NCBI GenBank assembly: GCA_008360955.1
Contig: LUCM01008873.1
Coordinates: 355,537-419,536 of the forward strand
DNA length: 64,000 bases
Origin: Fasciolopsis buskii
Lineage: Eukaryota > Platyhelminthes > Trematoda > Plagiorchiida > Fasciolidae
Reading direction: 5' to 3'
The notes below the pieces were generated by a model. It saw only the letters and a list, made by a program, of their open reading frames with translations, was not told where the DNA came from and did not search any database. This document shows positions 11,301-25,329 of the stretch, piece after piece; position 1 is the first letter of the stretch, and each line of letters starts with the position of its first letter. Position numbers and translations under genes: made by a program.

Positions 11301-13764
11301 GTCAGTGTTGTTTATTTCTTCTGCATTATACTGGACGACCCATGTTTGGCATAAATGAATGCATTAAAATCAGTCGATTCCATCGATTAGAGCAGGGAGA
11401 CACATGGCTTTCACGTGATGCCTTCTACACGTGATTCGTGAAATAAAATCTTGGTCTAATCATCTGAATGGTGGGAATTCATCGATTTGCTGAGCTAACT
11501 TTTCAGTTTGGTGTTGTCCAAGTTGAATTTATTACTTTCCTGTCTGGTAAGCCATCCTTTCACATGGTTCCGTCTCTATTTTGAAAGGTCTGACTATAAG
11601 GAATCACGAACAGTACACCAAGGAATATTTTCGTGCATCTGGCCAGTAGAATCTGAATTTGAACCCTAAGTATTCAAATGTGCTGAGTGGATGGCTACTA
11701 TTTGTTACATACCTTCAATGACCATTTTTGATGTAATGTATTCTTCTTGCTTACAAAAGCTTTTGATCTCACATGCTATATGACTGTTCGGTCTCATGAT
11801 AAAACACTTGGTACGAGTGTCCAACTTCTGCCCCGGAACATTCGGTGGCAAAGCTCATCGGCCTCGGAGCTATCTCGATCCATAAAATTGAATCAAAACA
11901 TGTTTAGCTGGAAATTTGTAGAAAAAAACTGTTGGTTTCATTGTTTCACAAAGCCGTCCATTTGGGTTGGGCAGATCCCGTTTTCCTCGCCCAGTTACCA
12001 TTGTGTTCTAATATCAAACCACTGACAGTGTTTGGATAAATATGCGTTCTTGCGGCTGACGCCTGACTAGTTGATTTGGTCTCCCATTGTCCGACCGCGG
12101 TCAGCTGCCTGCTGCGTACTTGGGCATACCTTTAGGTGGCTCGCGCGTTATTGACCCACTGATTGCCAAATTAGTAGTGGTTAACAACGGTTCAGTGTTG
12201 CCTGACTCCTAATTTCCTATTCGAACATGGGTTTCCCGTACAGATAACTTCCCATTCCCAATATTTGGGTCATATGAGATCCGCAACTCCTACACAAAGT
12301 GAAACTTCGTGCTCTACCAAGTATTAACGAGTTGTTACCATCCAGTTTCCTACTTTAAAATCACTTTCCACCCCCCCTTTTAACTACTAATTTCTTATCC
12401 ACCGTTTTGCTATTGGTGCTATTTTTACATTTTACGCGATAAACTTATTCGAAGTCGACAAATCAAGAGGTGTTCCAAACAACCGGAAGTTGTGCAACAC
12501 GAAAAAATGGACTTAATTTTGCCTTTTACTCTTTTCTTTCGTCTCTCCATGATCCAATGACCGACAGTTGACTCTGGAAGGAGATCGCAGCCAATTAAAC
12601 ATTACCAAGTAGGGAACTGGTCTACGATGGGACAATTCAAACATTAGCTGCCACATCCAAACACTGCGGTGCCTAGGTGAATCTGTCACCAATAATTGTC
12701 AAGAGCAAACACTTTCTCACATAATTGATTGTTGTCTTATCATAAAAGGAAGTAAACGACAGAATGTAGAGGTAGTATGAACTCAGTTCTGAGAACCTTT
12801 GTCCTAAAACCAAAAAAATAGATTGTTCTATTCCGGCTGGCGTGTTTGTGTTTTGGGAGCAGCAAACTACACCGGAAATTCCAATTCAAATCCAACATTT
12901 CATCTGCCATGGGTTGCGATGACCTTTCCGAGATATTCTGAAGCACAATGCTGCCTAGCTCGTATCACCCACGGACAAATAGGTTGAACAAATCACGGAT
13001 CATTTTTTTGGCTTTTCGCGTATCATTCATAAGCATTCTGATCCTAAATGATCCAAAGTCATTTAGTATGTGAAAATGTTTTATATCCACGCCATCGAGA
13101 TCTGTGTTATCTACTTGTCGCTTTTTCGTTCGGTTTTTGTCAAATCTCGATTCAGTGCCGCAAAAATCCTCTTCATTTTGTCAATATTATTATTATTATT
13201 ATTACTATTTAAGTGTTGTACATGCTACTGCCTAGTTGCTTAATGATTTCTACACGATTGTACCAGATCGTGACAAGTTTTTATCCACCATTCAGTAGTT
13301 ATACCTTAACTTTTCGTTGAACATCACGGAAACATTATGGTATAGCTTTGGCATGTCCATTTGAACTACTCAGAAGTGCTTTTTCTGCTGCGTTCCAAAC
13401 GAGAATCTGAACTTCGGAACTATTCTCTAGGCCGCCAGGACTATTAATACTATAGTGAAGTTACCCCTCAAAGGAGTAGATCACGACACGGATAATAGTT
13501 TGTAATAATGAAAGGGTTAGAGAATGATCACAGCATTGTATTATTTAATCTGTGATACTACACAACTCATTGCTGACTGGCCTTGAGTAATCTCGAAGCT
13601 CCTATGTTTGACTCATATTTGTTCTCATCAGGTTTGAGCCTCAGCTGATTCGCCGTGAGCATCTATTCCTAGCGTCTCCTTATTTTCCACGCATAACGTA
13701 AGGGTCGATTACTGTGGCCCTGCAAATCAGTGACGGATAGGTGCAACATCATCATGTAGTGACG
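11301..13764. other. no gene recognised
   Basis: 5' flank of the Cys-rich frame, then AT-rich sequence with a short (ATT)n tract near 13190. No TATA box or polyadenylation signal could be assigned. Confidence 0.4.
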
Positions 13765-13967
13765 TTCAACAAACCGTTTAGAACCTGCCCGGTAGCTTAA
13801 TGGCTAAGGCGTTCAAATCAGAATCGTTCTTCCCGGGTTCGCGTCCCAGTTCGGGAGCGGTGGATATGAACTGCTGATGATTCCTAACAAGGATGAAACA
13901 ACTGTACACTGCTTTTATGGTTTCTTAATGGTCAGTTGAGCGGTGATATTACATGGTGAATTGCTGC
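13765..13967 (+). mobile_element. tRNA-derived SINE, family B
   Basis: Starts with CAACAAACCGTTTAGAACC, then a tRNA-like head with A box TAGCTTAATGGCTAAGG and B box GGGTTCGCGTCCC, then a body (TGATGATTCCTAACAAGGAT, GAAACAACTGTACACTG, TTCTTAATGGTCAGTTGAGC) ending ACATGGTGAATT. The copy at 29150 shares both ends, which defines the element as about 200 bp. Confidence 0.78.
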
Positions 13968-14019
13968 ATAACGTATTCAATTGTCCCTCCTTGATTGACA
14001 GTATTTCAGAGTGAATCTT

Positions 14020-14271
14020 TCACACATCTTCAAGTAATTTGATCAACTTCACACATACACTTTTCAAATGACTGTTCCGGGTTCGAATCTCGGATGCGAT
14101 GGAGGACATGTTCGTCTGATGACCTCCGACTAGCAGACGAGCGAAGCAGGGCAAAACAGAATCACGATATGCAGATTTGTGAGGAAACAGGACAGCTTGA
14201 GCTTCCAGGATGTGTGGAAGATATGAATAAAGCCTCTGCAAGGCCACCATTTGAATAACGATGAGAGGTAT
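14020..14271 (-). CDS. candidate terminal exon, unrecognised
   Basis: A textbook acceptor (ACTAACAGAATTCTTTCAG) precedes an open frame IPLIVIQMVALQRLYSYLPH ILEAQAVLFPHKS ... LIKLLEDV and a stop. The plus strand of the same interval has a B-box-like GGGTTCGAATCTCGG near 14079-14093, so part may instead be repeat-derived. Confidence 0.28.
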   Translation of the reverse strand: MPLIVIQMVALQRLYSYLPHILEAQAVLFPHKSAYRDSVLPCFARLLVGGHQTNMSSIASEIRTRNSHLKSVCVKLIKLLEDV

Positions 14272-14890
14272 CTGAAAGAATTCTGTTAGTAAAACTGCCG
14301 CTTGTAATAAAGTATTTGTCCATGGCGGTGCCAACGGATGAAACTCCGGAGATACGTCTAATGGACCCGATGAGCAAGTGGAATTTCTTTGTCAACAAAC
14401 CAGGAAAAAACTACCAGAGAGAAGTAAAGCTACTGGGGGAGGGGACTAAACTCAGTGATTCTAAATTAGACAATGAATTTATGATGACCAGACAGAACTT
14501 GTAGTCTGAAACAAACATGTCGGTTTCCACAATCTGATCATGAGACGTCATGAAGAAATAAAACCACCGGGTGCTGAACTGTTTGTTTCGTGCAACTGAA
14601 TAAGCAAATGTCAAAATTATTCTCGTTTATTTTCTGATTAGTAAAGAAAAACCATAGCTCGTGAAATTCAAATGCATTCGACTTCCACAAATGAGATGAA
14701 AATCTCCCTGCAATGTCGTCTAATCTGTTTAAAATTGTGGGATTGAAGTATACTTTGAAATACTCGTATTGGAAAGCTAAGTTGTCAGCATAAATCACTG
14801 AAGTTTTTCACGTAGAACGAAAAAAGTGACGTAAAGGGATAACAATTTACAAGACACCATCGTTGACAAGCTGTGGGGAAGATATCCTAC

Positions 14891-14959
14891 CGTAATGGAT
14901 GCAAACTGGATTCGGTCTGTGAAACAGTCTCGAATCTCTTTGTCTGCGCTTGATCTACT
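14891..14959 (-). CDS. candidate 69-nt internal exon, unrecognised
   Basis: A pyrimidine-rich acceptor (TCTGTCATCTGTTTCCAG) and an ACG|GTAGGA donor enclose 23 in-phase codons, SRSSADKEIRDCFTDRIQFA SIT. No family recognised; supported only by splice-site pattern. Confidence 0.3.
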
Positions 14960-15894
14960 CTGGAAACAGATGACAGATTGAAAAACACTGATCGGTCGGG
15001 AATGCCAAGAGCGATTGTGAATTTCAAAGATGCAATCCAACCGTTTTACAATTTCAGTACCAATCAAATGCCGTCAAATTCGCTACGTATACTACAATGT
15101 CTAGACAGGATCGTGATGATCGATATGAAATGCGTCTTAACTTCCGCGGATTCGGCAGTAACTACTTGTAGCAGCGGTGTTTTTCTCCCTGAGTCTTCGG
15201 TGTCACCGATGAATATCAAATGAAGCGGTAGATACTGACCCCCTTCTTCAAGGCACATGATATTTCAGGTGTACTGTCTGCTCACCATTAACAGGCTAAG
15301 AAAACTCACGGCCTCATATTTGTAGGGGAGAAGCCAAAGCTTCGTTTTTTCTTGAAATAGCACTGTTCTTAGTTGAAAGTTGGTAGAATTAACTGAGTTA
15401 TGAGCAAAATTCTCTAGGTCCAGCTGAACCCTGTCGAACCAAGAGACACACATTTACCGGTGGGATATTCCCGTGAAACAGGCAGAATGGACCGAACCAA
15501 ATCAAGCACACACAAGCTCAATGCTCTGTTAAAGGTAGGATACTATTTCTGTAGTACAGTTTCAATGCGTTCGCACATCAACATTGCCTATGCAGTGACT
15601 CGTTCGATTTAAGCCGCGATGAGTGTGCACTAACCACGGGGCAGACAGAGGTGATCTGGTTGGCATTGTAGTTGACTGAGATCAGTGAGTTCGTGCTTAC
15701 GATGGTTTCACCCAAGTTCCCCAATGCGATGTGGCGTTCGTCCCAATTTCAACTTTTATTTTTCAGTTCTATTATTGTAGTGATTATGAAGATAGCCCAA
15801 TCCTCATGTGTTTGCTCAGACACGAAACTGTTTTACTTAGAATAGGCGGACAACTTTGTTCTTCTGAGTGAAGATTAAACTAAGTTGAAAGTTT

Positions 15895-16025
15895 TATTCA
15901 ACCGTCTGAACGAGAGCAAAATATTTTTTTGGGATACATTTTGTACCTTCGAAGTGCAAAGTGCTATTGCACGACTGGATTGGCTCAAAGCTTAAACTTG
16001 ACTCTCCAGAAAAATTCTGGTGCGA
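15895..16025 (+). mobile_element. RTE-like reverse transcriptase fragment
   Basis: Two adjacent frames give RLNESKIF, then FGIHFVPSKCKVLLHDWIGS and KLKLDS. This matches the FGMRFxPSKCKxLLQDWIGSKP block of RTE elements, with a frameshift in the T run near 15925. Confidence 0.65.
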
Positions 16026-19000
16026 AATGAATAGATCTAATTGATACATTTTAGTAGTAGGAGATTGAATGTTTACATGAAATAATTCACCATGTGATAT
16101 CATCGCTCAACTCACCATCTAATTGACTGAACAGTCGTATCTTACCTGGTAGTCGCACATCAGATGAACTGTCTTCGCGCATGCGGAAGGCCCAGTTGAA
16201 TTAGTTGTGGCATCGACACAACATCCGATTATCGATCAAAGGTCGAGCATACACCACACATCACCAGTGACGTCGGTTCTGCTCTAATACTCCGACACAT
16301 AGCCGTTGAGAGCGCAAGATACACAGTTACTTGATGTTTGAAAACCGTCATCTTCGTAGTAATGGTAGAATATGGAGGTAAGGTGTAAGATTCTAGACCT
16401 GGTGATTCAATCTCTAGAACAGTCTGCAGCATTCGTGCATGCGAAATCTTTCCTCTTCTGATTAGTTGTTCAACTTATTACTTCGCAGTCCATCTTCCAT
16501 TGTTGTTCGATCTTTTTCTCTTTAACTATAGGATGTTGTGAGTTTGGAACGAAAATCAGAGCACGTTGGTGTAAAGTTAATGGTTGTCCAAAGTGCACCA
16601 ACTGAAATCCGGTATGAGATAGTCAAACGGTTTTATTGACAAACAAGCGTATACCGTAATTCATGCAAGATGATCAACGCGCGAAACGACAATTTCCCGT
16701 TCCGCTTTAACTGTTCATGGGTTTACTCATCACCATCGAGGTAACAGCGTAGGGTGCCTCCCGTACTATACGTTTGAAGTTTGAAATCGGTAGTGTTGGA
16801 TATAAGGACGAAAACAAAATTTTGCAACATATACGTATTGGGACGAGTAGGAGAGACCGGCATAAATTCCACCTTGAAAAAGATCTGGCGTTAGGTAAAC
16901 GAGCATTTGCATTTTCGCGGAAAAGATAATAAATCCCGAAGAACATGTTGCATAACGCTGCCTGGCGACTGTCTAGCCAAATCGATTTTTGAAGTGGTCG
17001 TCAATAATAATTTTTTGAATGAATAGTGTTAGTTTGATTGCCTCTGATTTGTACTCATTTACGTGATTGGTCCGCAATAAGTTACGACCCACAGCATCAA
17101 GCAAAGGGAAAACTTGTTGTCAACGTAACAAACGTTGATGAAAATTGTCTTTGTAAGCCCCATCTACGTGAATTACAGTACACCGTGGATGCATCAACAT
17201 AATTAGTTAACCGCCAAAATTAAAGTCCAGCAACCTTGAATCATCAAACGCACTATTTCGTCGCGTATTCGATAAAGGCTCCACACGAGCTATGACCTGA
17301 AGGATGACATGCTTATTCGTCCGTTTCTGCAGCAAGGTAAGAGTTTTCGCCAGACATTTTTGGTTCAAAAAATCATTCCCGTGTTTTAACTTGGTAAGTT
17401 CGTGACCTTCAAAATTGCTTATTGCTGAGGTCCGCCGGCAAATATGAGCTAATGATTTCCTCTATTCCAAGACATTTGGCTGTATGTGCGAAAAAAATTC
17501 AAAGTTCGCAAATGGTTTTAATCTGACTTCTCTCATCTACACTGGAATATCGAGCAAGACTAATGTTGCTAGCTGCATACCCGACTGCCACAGGAAAAAA
17601 TAACGAAGAGCACCAAAATGGTTTTGAATTCAACATTTACATTGGTTCTGATGGAAGATTCTCCTTGCCGGACATTTTTGTTTTTCGCAATAGCAACACT
17701 TAAAGAAATGCTCCTTACCTGTTTACTTTAGCATAATTTTGACCGAAATAATGTACAATAAATTTGTTGACTGAATGGCTTAGCCTCCACGAGTGCTATT
17801 TCCGCATCCCGGCAGGTCTCTACTCCTCATGTGATTGCAAGTAATATCATGTTTTCGCTTGATTTCCCTATACAACATCGGAAAATGATCCAGAAAGAGA
17901 TGAATAGAAAGATAAAATTTCGTTTACCGACTCTAGAATGGTCGAAATTACTTTGATTTTTGGGCTAGTTGTATCAGACGTATTTAGCCAGGAATTGTAA
18001 TTTATTCAATGTTTTCTTACACTTTTTCACAGTCCTTAACAAATGCCACATTTGGCATCTTTCCCGTCTGCACCTATTCCAGGCAAGTGAATCATTTTAT
18101 TTACCCTATCATGTCTCTTTGACGTGTTAGTCGTGATAAGCTAATAAGTGATCTTCGTGATCACCCCTCCACGACAGTACCCAATGACGAACATTAGCCT
18201 GTTGCCGAGGTTGATTTGATTCTCGATTCCGCGAATAACATTCAAGTTTGATAAGAAATGACTAAATTTGGAATAGAAAAAACGGATTTATGCATTGTAC
18301 GTGCACAATCAGTAAACAAAAATTTTCCTGAAAACTACTAGGATACTAATATGCATTCAAATGAAACGAGGCAAAACTCGACCTTGACGAGCTATACATG
18401 AATCTTTGAACATTTCGGCAGATGGACAGTTTAATACGAATGTTATGTAAAAGCCAAACACTTGTAAATGGAGATATTTGATGAATTTCAATAATAGACT
18501 TAGGAGAATGTTTTAATTTTCGACTAACTAGCAAATATTCCTGAATCTTTCAAGTAACTAGGTTCCTGGTGTATAACGAACAATTAGTATTTATGAGGAG
18601 CCTCATAATGACTCTGCTCGGAATAAAAGAATATGGCACTTCTCATGATTAGTACCCGTGTGTGAATCAGTCAGTTTTCTAATGTCTATTAAGCTTACGT
18701 GTGGGCGCATCAACTAACGACAGGACTGGCAAATTTTCATTTCAATGATGGGCCCAAAATCCGAATATGTCATGGCAAATCCCACTAAGTATTGTTGCCT
18801 TTCTCAATAAATTCTGACTTGGACAGGACGCGAAGACAATTTCTAGAACAGACAGAAGCACGAAGTTCAAATCTACTCAAATCGAATACTCTCATTCGCA
18901 GTTTTACTAACTACATGCACGTGTTGAAAACAACTTTTTCGTGAAACCATATGCAGAGAATGTAGTAACTGAACGAGAGTCCCGAATTCATTATCGTATA

Positions 19001-20034
19001 CGAGCTATTCTATCTGGGGAACTATTTTAGTGTGCAGTTTCAGTAATGACCAAAATCGGAACGTAAAGCAGTAGGTAATTAATTAAAAGAAAAACACGGA
19101 ATTGTAATGCCACATGAAAATGCAGCGGATTCTATTAACCTTGGACAATATGCCAATTTTCCGTACGGGAGTCTAAACACGAACGTCCCATGTTCCGATT
19201 CCATAAACCTGCAACAAACCGGAAGCGTGGCTTCGTGTCCAGTCAGGACGAGAAGCAAGTGCGGCTCGGTATTGAACTTTTACTTGCTACAGAAAAGTTT
19301 AACTGTACGAGCACTTTCGGTGCCAAGACCGTGTGGGCTTGGAAGGTTTGACAAAAAGACCAAGTCAATTTCTACGAGCCAAGGAATCTTGTGATATTGA
19401 TCCAAACATACACATACAATAAGTCCCGTATAATACTGACGTGGTTTTTGTCACCTTGCTTTTACATCTTCAACCGAGTTTATGTCGAGTCATTTCGCGG
19501 CTTGACAAAATCGACAGACTAGAAAACCTCTGACACAGTTTAAAGGTGTGAGGATTCGGGAATGAATGAAAAAAACATTTCCCGTATCCAAAAGTCGATA
19601 CTTGCTCGCTGAGCGACCGCGATTCGAGCTGAGCTAGCTGCCTCGAAATCCTGAAGTGAAATACGTAAATGAATTTTCTACAATACAATACTCCCCATAC
19701 GCAATAAGCGAATCGTTGCAAGCAATTACAAAGCTTATGAAATTCGCCATTAATTTTTATCCTGGCATATTTCTCTCATCACAGTGACTTGCGAAGAATC
19801 GACTAAATATTCAATGCAGATAGTTAAAAATGGTACATCCTGACAGCAATTGGGCTCGTGTACAAAATGAGCTGAGGATCCAGTCCGGATTGGAATACGC
19901 GAGAGTGACAGATTGCGTAAAATTACCAGATCTCTGGGACTACAGAAGAGGGATGTATTTTGTCAGTCATCTTATTTTGCTTTCTTTGTTTATGGCACAA
20001 GAAAGTGCATTATTCCAAGAAAGAGGACACGGCA
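16026..20034. other. no gene recognised
   Basis: Four kilobases of AT-rich sequence with only short frames in all directions. Confidence 0.5.
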
Positions 20035-20095
20035 AACTTTCCGGACTACCGAGTGGGGAAGTTGACTGACAATGAGCGGGCTTGGAAACCGCAAT
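20035..20095 (-). mobile_element. family A SINE fragment
   Basis: Reverse complement reads GTCAACTTCCCCACTCGGTAGTCC, matching the body of family A (GTCAACTTCCCCGCTTGGCAGCCC). The tRNA head is not recognisable. Confidence 0.4.
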
Positions 20096-20795
20096 CCGTA
20101 GGCAGGCACGTCACAAGATCACCACACCATCTGGTTACAGAATGGACCTTACGGACAGGACAATTTAGCGGCTAATCAGCGAGACTGACAAAGACATGGG
20201 GGAGAGTCGGCGTGAATTAAACAACCGGACAACTATTTGCAGAAAAATTCGGTAGTGAACATATACTCTATTCTCATTTCTCGCCGTCAGATCGGAGTGT
20301 ATATCGAGCGGAATGAATCAAAACTTTGAATTCTACATCATTTTCGGTTGATCTGTCGTTCTTAAGAAGTTCGGTAATTTCTGCTAAACACGACTGTGAC
20401 AATTTTACACAAAGTTTGTTTGTAGCATTCAAACGGACAGAAAGCGCATTTCGTCCAGTTATTTTTGTGTGTATCAGCAGCACGAGAGAGAAGGACATAG
20501 AGACCAATACAAAATTTTTAGATGTCTAGAAACCAGAACGACTACTGCATTGGGTTTTTATTAGAAAATGTACATATTTACAATCCAAATTGTCGCTGGC
20601 TTCGAAGTCAGCTGTATGGAGAAAAAAAGTGGGATGGACGTAGAGATTAGACCAATTCATTATTGATCCATCAGCTTTACGTCGGGTCCAGATTCAATCA
20701 GTTCTACCGGTTTTGAGTTATCCAACGGTTCACATGGGACCACATCCCCAGCATGAGCATGTCTGAGGAAAAAGAACAAGGATCTGAAGTGTACA

Positions 20796-20822
20796 TGTGT
20801 GTGTGTGTGTGTGTGAGTGTGA
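20796..20822 (+). repeat. (GT)n microsatellite
   Basis: Short tract of GT repeats followed by GAGTGTGAGCGAGGGAGAGAG purine-rich sequence. Confidence 0.8.
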
Positions 20823-21642
20823 GCGAGGGAGAGAGAAAGAGAACAAAATTTCACTTAGAGATTATGACAAATATGCGGAAAACTACCGGTGTAATGATTT
20901 TGGGCATAGTTTTGGGAGTTTGGGGATTGATCTGTTAGGCTCGTACAAACAACAATGATCGATTTGAACGGGGCTCGGGACAACGCGACAAACGAGCTTG
21001 ATTTTTTTGGGTTTTTTTTCACAATAAACTGACGCCCTTTTCCTACCCCAAACCTGAGAGGCAGGGAAAAGTTGTGTATTTGACCAAATAATGCGAATCT
21101 CGAACAATAGCCGCCATATAACATGCTTCAAGCACCAGTGAGAAAGGAGCATGTCGCATAGTCACCAAGGCCCACCAGGTGGACGTAGATAGCCAACCTA
21201 GAGCTCGAAAATCGGATTATCCCAGGGTCATAGTACAGTCCGAACAAACCAGGCGTGCTAACCACCCGAGCGATAGTAAATCGCCATCTGAAAGCAAAAC
21301 GAGTGGTCGGGCAGCCTTAACCTATTACAGAAGCAACGCTGAAATATGCAGAACGAATCGTGGCAGTGCAAAAACAGCACAGAAACGTGGACGATAAACA
21401 GACGTATGCAAAACATGTTCCCCCAGTCTTTGAAGGCGATTGCCTAAGGATTACCTTACGGGAAAACTGTGATCACTCAATAAACACCGTCAATGCTCAT
21501 CCGATGGCTTCAGGTAAACTCGGGTAGGACCTCAAAGATATTGAGAGTACAACACATGTAATTATCTGTTATCTTTATACTTCCTTTAATGATGCAACGA
21601 AAGCACGTCATTCTTTAATCAAGGCACCGCGGCCACCAGAAG

Positions 21643-21859
21643 NNNNNNNNNNNNNNNNNNNNNNNNNNNNNNNNNNNNNNNNNNNNNNNNNNNNNNNNNN
21701 NNNNNNNNNNNNNNNNNNNNNNNNNNNNNNNNNNNNNNNNNNNNNNNNNNNNNNNNNNNNNNNNNNNNNNNNNNNNNNNNNNNNNNNNNNNNNNNNNNNN
21801 NNNNNNNNNNNNNNNNNNNNNNNNNNNNNNNNNNNNNNNNNNNNNNNNNNNNNNNNNNN
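21643..21859. other. assembly gap (run of N)
   Basis: About 217 unknown bases. Nothing can be said about their content, and reading frames crossing them are artefacts. Confidence 0.99.
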
Positions 21860-22442
21860 GGTCCACTGTAAAAGCCACTCCCCGAAATATCTGCCCTTCC
21901 AATTCCCTTCTTACCCGTACGGAAACTGTTTACCTTGTCAGCACACCACACGAGGAAGGCGAAGTTTTTGCTCCCACGTTTGCCTACGGTTTCATTTCAT
22001 CCAATTATTGTGGTCCTTTCTCTACTTCAACTTCCTGAAATCACCCTATTGTGACTCATTTTAGCACCTGAAAGATTCACTAAGTGCGGTGATCTATGGA
22101 CGTATGCGAATTATCCGATAAGGAAGGTATTTTATAATCATCCCCATAAATTCTAATGTCCCTAAGGTCCCATACTTGAGCCTCTATTTCTTGCTTATTA
22201 AAAACCGTTTAACTCTAAAGACACTATTTAATTTGACTTGAATACATTGAAACCAATACACTTTTGTCCATCATGCCATCCTACAGTGTATCTCTGAATT
22301 CTGATCTTCATCATATCTACTCTTGGGTTCCCGATTTAATCTCCATCATTCCCAGTGAGAATAAACCACGAACAAGTACCGAAACTTTGTTCAGATTACG
22401 CCACGCATAGCGTGAAATGGGAGCAGATGGTCACATGTTGTT

Positions 22443-22446
<4 letters not shown>

Positions 22447-22477
<31 letters not shown>
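22447..22477. repeat. (AT)n microsatellite
   Basis: About 15 perfect AT units between GGC and GATCTG. Confidence 0.9.
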
Positions 22478-22478
<1 letters not shown>

Positions 22479-22681
22479 TCTGAGTCCCAGCCATGATTCA
22501 GGGAGAAGTATATCCCACTGAAGGCAATTCTAGGTTGCGGATAGAAGCACGAACACTATTACGGTGGTTAGCCATGAACAATGTGGACCGTAGGGGGGCC
22601 GTAGAAAAGTAATGGGTGTGTCGATGGTGAGGTGGGTTTTCGCAGAACACGCTTTCTCCCTAAAAAGTAAAACAACCTTAC

Positions 22682-22769
22682 CCCGGTAGCACCACAATCC
22701 GTTCTGTTCCATTTCAGGTTAAGCTTTGAAAAGCTAATGGCTCCGGTTTGTGGATCCCTAAAAAACCAT
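22682..22769 (-). CDS. candidate 88-nt internal exon, unrecognised
   Basis: The acceptor (GTTTATACCCTATCAG) and donor (ACCGGG|GTAAGG) enclose one base plus 29 codons, WFFRDPQTGAISFSKLNLKW NRTDCGATG. Protein-like, but no family recognised. Confidence 0.3.
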
Positions 22770-23464
22770 CTGATAGGGTATAAACGACTTAGAAGTACTG
22801 TAAACACAAATTGAGTCATGGATTATCGCGCAATTTCGCTTTTACTCCACAATCTCACATTTTTTCATTACAAGCGCATATGTTCACTAACCACCACACT
22901 CGGAATTTATCAAGTCTGCATTTCTTTCTCTAGCCGTCCTGTCTGTCAGCCATGACAATTCATCACAGAAATGCTTCAGTTTCGACAGAACCATCTGCTT
23001 TACGATCGCCGCAATAAACCGCATCACCGAGTCCACTTTTCTCCAGACCCCACACGTGATTCGAACCGGCTAGTTTTAGCGTACACACGTTCATACAAAT
23101 CGGACAACAAGCTAGTTTAGTTCGCACAGTCAAGTCACCCTCAATTAACATGTGCAGCCTTTCAAAGGTGAGTTGATCGTAAAGTCAGTGAGAAGAATTG
23201 TTTCTCTACGTCGTCAACGGTGCCTATCTCACATCTTGAGATTGCCCACCCATAATCTAACATATCGTGGTTTATTCGCGCTCGGTGGATAGGATAGAAA
23301 ACAGCGTGATGAACAGAAGAAAACTTGGAGTATTTTGCATCAATTTGAATACAGAACGTGTACCATCGGAACGCTGGTGAAGAACGAAAACAATGAGCGA
23401 GACAAAGTGTAAAGTTCATAATATATACTAGTTCTATTCCCCATGTGCACATCACCGACCATCC

Positions 23465-24095
23465 ACTAGGATCCCCGAGTCCTTTGCGGGCTTGGTACTA
23501 CTCGGTTGCCCGAATTGAAGCAAAGAGTTGACTGAGGGGACCCTACTCTAGGCCTTTGACCGAATGGTCTGACCCACAGGGCAGTAGGACGACCTGAGGG
23601 TCACGTAACCAACTGGAGATCAGTGACTGATTGCGCAGTTCATATGCCCTTCGGATGGGTGTCCAGGACACCTATTCGAGCAAATGGCGGCGAGAACACG
23701 GACGTACACGTATTACGCCATCCGTGGTTGGTTTAGAATCAGGGTTTGCCCATTCGCCCTAAACTGATGGTGGGTGTCTGACACTCCGAAATGGGTAATC
23801 GCCCCGAACTCCCTTCCAAATGTTTTCGCATAACCGGCAATTCACGACCTCTGCGGAGAAAGCCCTACGCACCACATTTTTGTGGCGGAGTTTCTATTAC
23901 AGTGAGAGGGCGAAGACCAACGCCCGGCACTGTCCACCGGGTCGACTGATCTTTAGTAATTCACAACCAACCACATGTGGCTACTGCCTCTATGGTTAGT
24001 ACAGCCCATTGGCAGGCTCCTCGGTTGGATCGATCGGGGCAACCAATCGCTGGTGAGGGTTCCCGTGCTCGTAGTCCATGAATGGTGATCGTTTT
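23465..24095 (+). repeat. dispersed repeat R1
   Basis: Unusually GC-rich compared with its surroundings. Two parts recur elsewhere in the window. GGCAGTAGGACGACCTGAGG ... GTGTCCAGGACAC recurs at about 25370-25480. CTGCGGAG ... GAGAGGGCGAAGAC ... CCGGGTCGACTGATCTTT recurs at 34935-35025. No coding domain was recognised; it may be an untranslated region or the body of a retroelement. Confidence 0.55.
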
Positions 24096-25329
24096 GCCGA
24101 AGCTTGTCCGTGCTGTTCTGTTTAAAATTCATCAGAGCACATTCGTTACTGGTTCACGGGAGCAAGATAGGTGAGCTTGGTCGCCTTTCGTGAAGTCAGT
24201 CCTTGTTCTTTACGATGATTAGACGAATTAGATGTATATCCCCTGTAAATTCGGGAATCCCAACTCCCATAGATTACCTTTGTGGTAGAGAACAATTGGC
24301 TGTCGCCCAGCTTCATAATCATACCTGACATTGTTAGAACATATTCGGTTCTGTGCCATTTTAAGTCTTAAAGCCATTGCTCATGCTTTGCTTCATTTGT
24401 GCATTATGGCCCAGCGACGCCAGACGAAGGCCCGAACCCAGCACTCGTGTTCCGAGGGTGTAATTAGAAGAAGTCAGAGTAGGTTTGTGCCAATAAAAAT
24501 AAAAATCAATTAGACTTGAGTTCTCAGGATGCGAAAACCAAAATTTTCACTGTTTGTCGGGAAAAATACCAAACATGAACCCGTTCTAGATTTTGAAGTT
24601 ACAGCCACTCAAAATCCCATGCGGCCTAGATGTGATTTGGCACAATGACCGTCTCAGAAATGGGTAACAAGATGAGAAAATGGAAATCGGGGAGACTTAA
24701 CCAACGAAATGGTTACTTTGTATAAAAAAGGCCAAACGAAGATAAGGCTCTCATCCCATTGTTGTCAAACCAGTCCGCCCCGTTTCGAATCAGCGATGAT
24801 ATACTTATTGACTGAGCTTATTGGATTTGAGTTGTCCACGGGCAGACATAAAAAGAAGGCTCATATGAATGATGAGAACAATAGCAATACGAATAACCGC
24901 ATGCTGTTCAACAAAAACTTACTTGTTTGTATGCGTTTTGGTAAACACGGTCCGCTCGACCGAGCTGTCGGGGAGACAAATGTCATGGATCAAATTTGGA
25001 CCACTTCCCGTCTGATGAGAGACGACGCGGGGAAGATAGTGTGATTCCGCACTCACCGTGGGAACTTGATGCCTTCGCCAATCTCCACGTGAGACAATCA
25101 GATAGCTGATTAGCTCGGTCAGTGGTTCATTTTTCTCCTGAGAATCGAATAAAAAAGACCGCGATCAGAAACGTGACAATGGATGAAGACAAAGAGTGGA
25201 ATGGAAAAGGAAACAGTATGCAGTATACATCACACGCGGCAGTTCTTCTATTCCCCCGTCTCCACGTCATCGTACACCCGCCGGAATCCATGATTCCTCT
25301 GCGGGTTTCATACTGAATTATGGGGATTG

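Noticed and set aside
21615..21951. Minus-strand frames spanning the gap
   Set aside because: They exist only because unknown bases contain no stop codons.
22963..23151. Minus-strand GGTTCGAATCACGTG resembling a tRNA B box
   Set aside because: No convincing A box at the right distance and no body shared with SINE families A or B.
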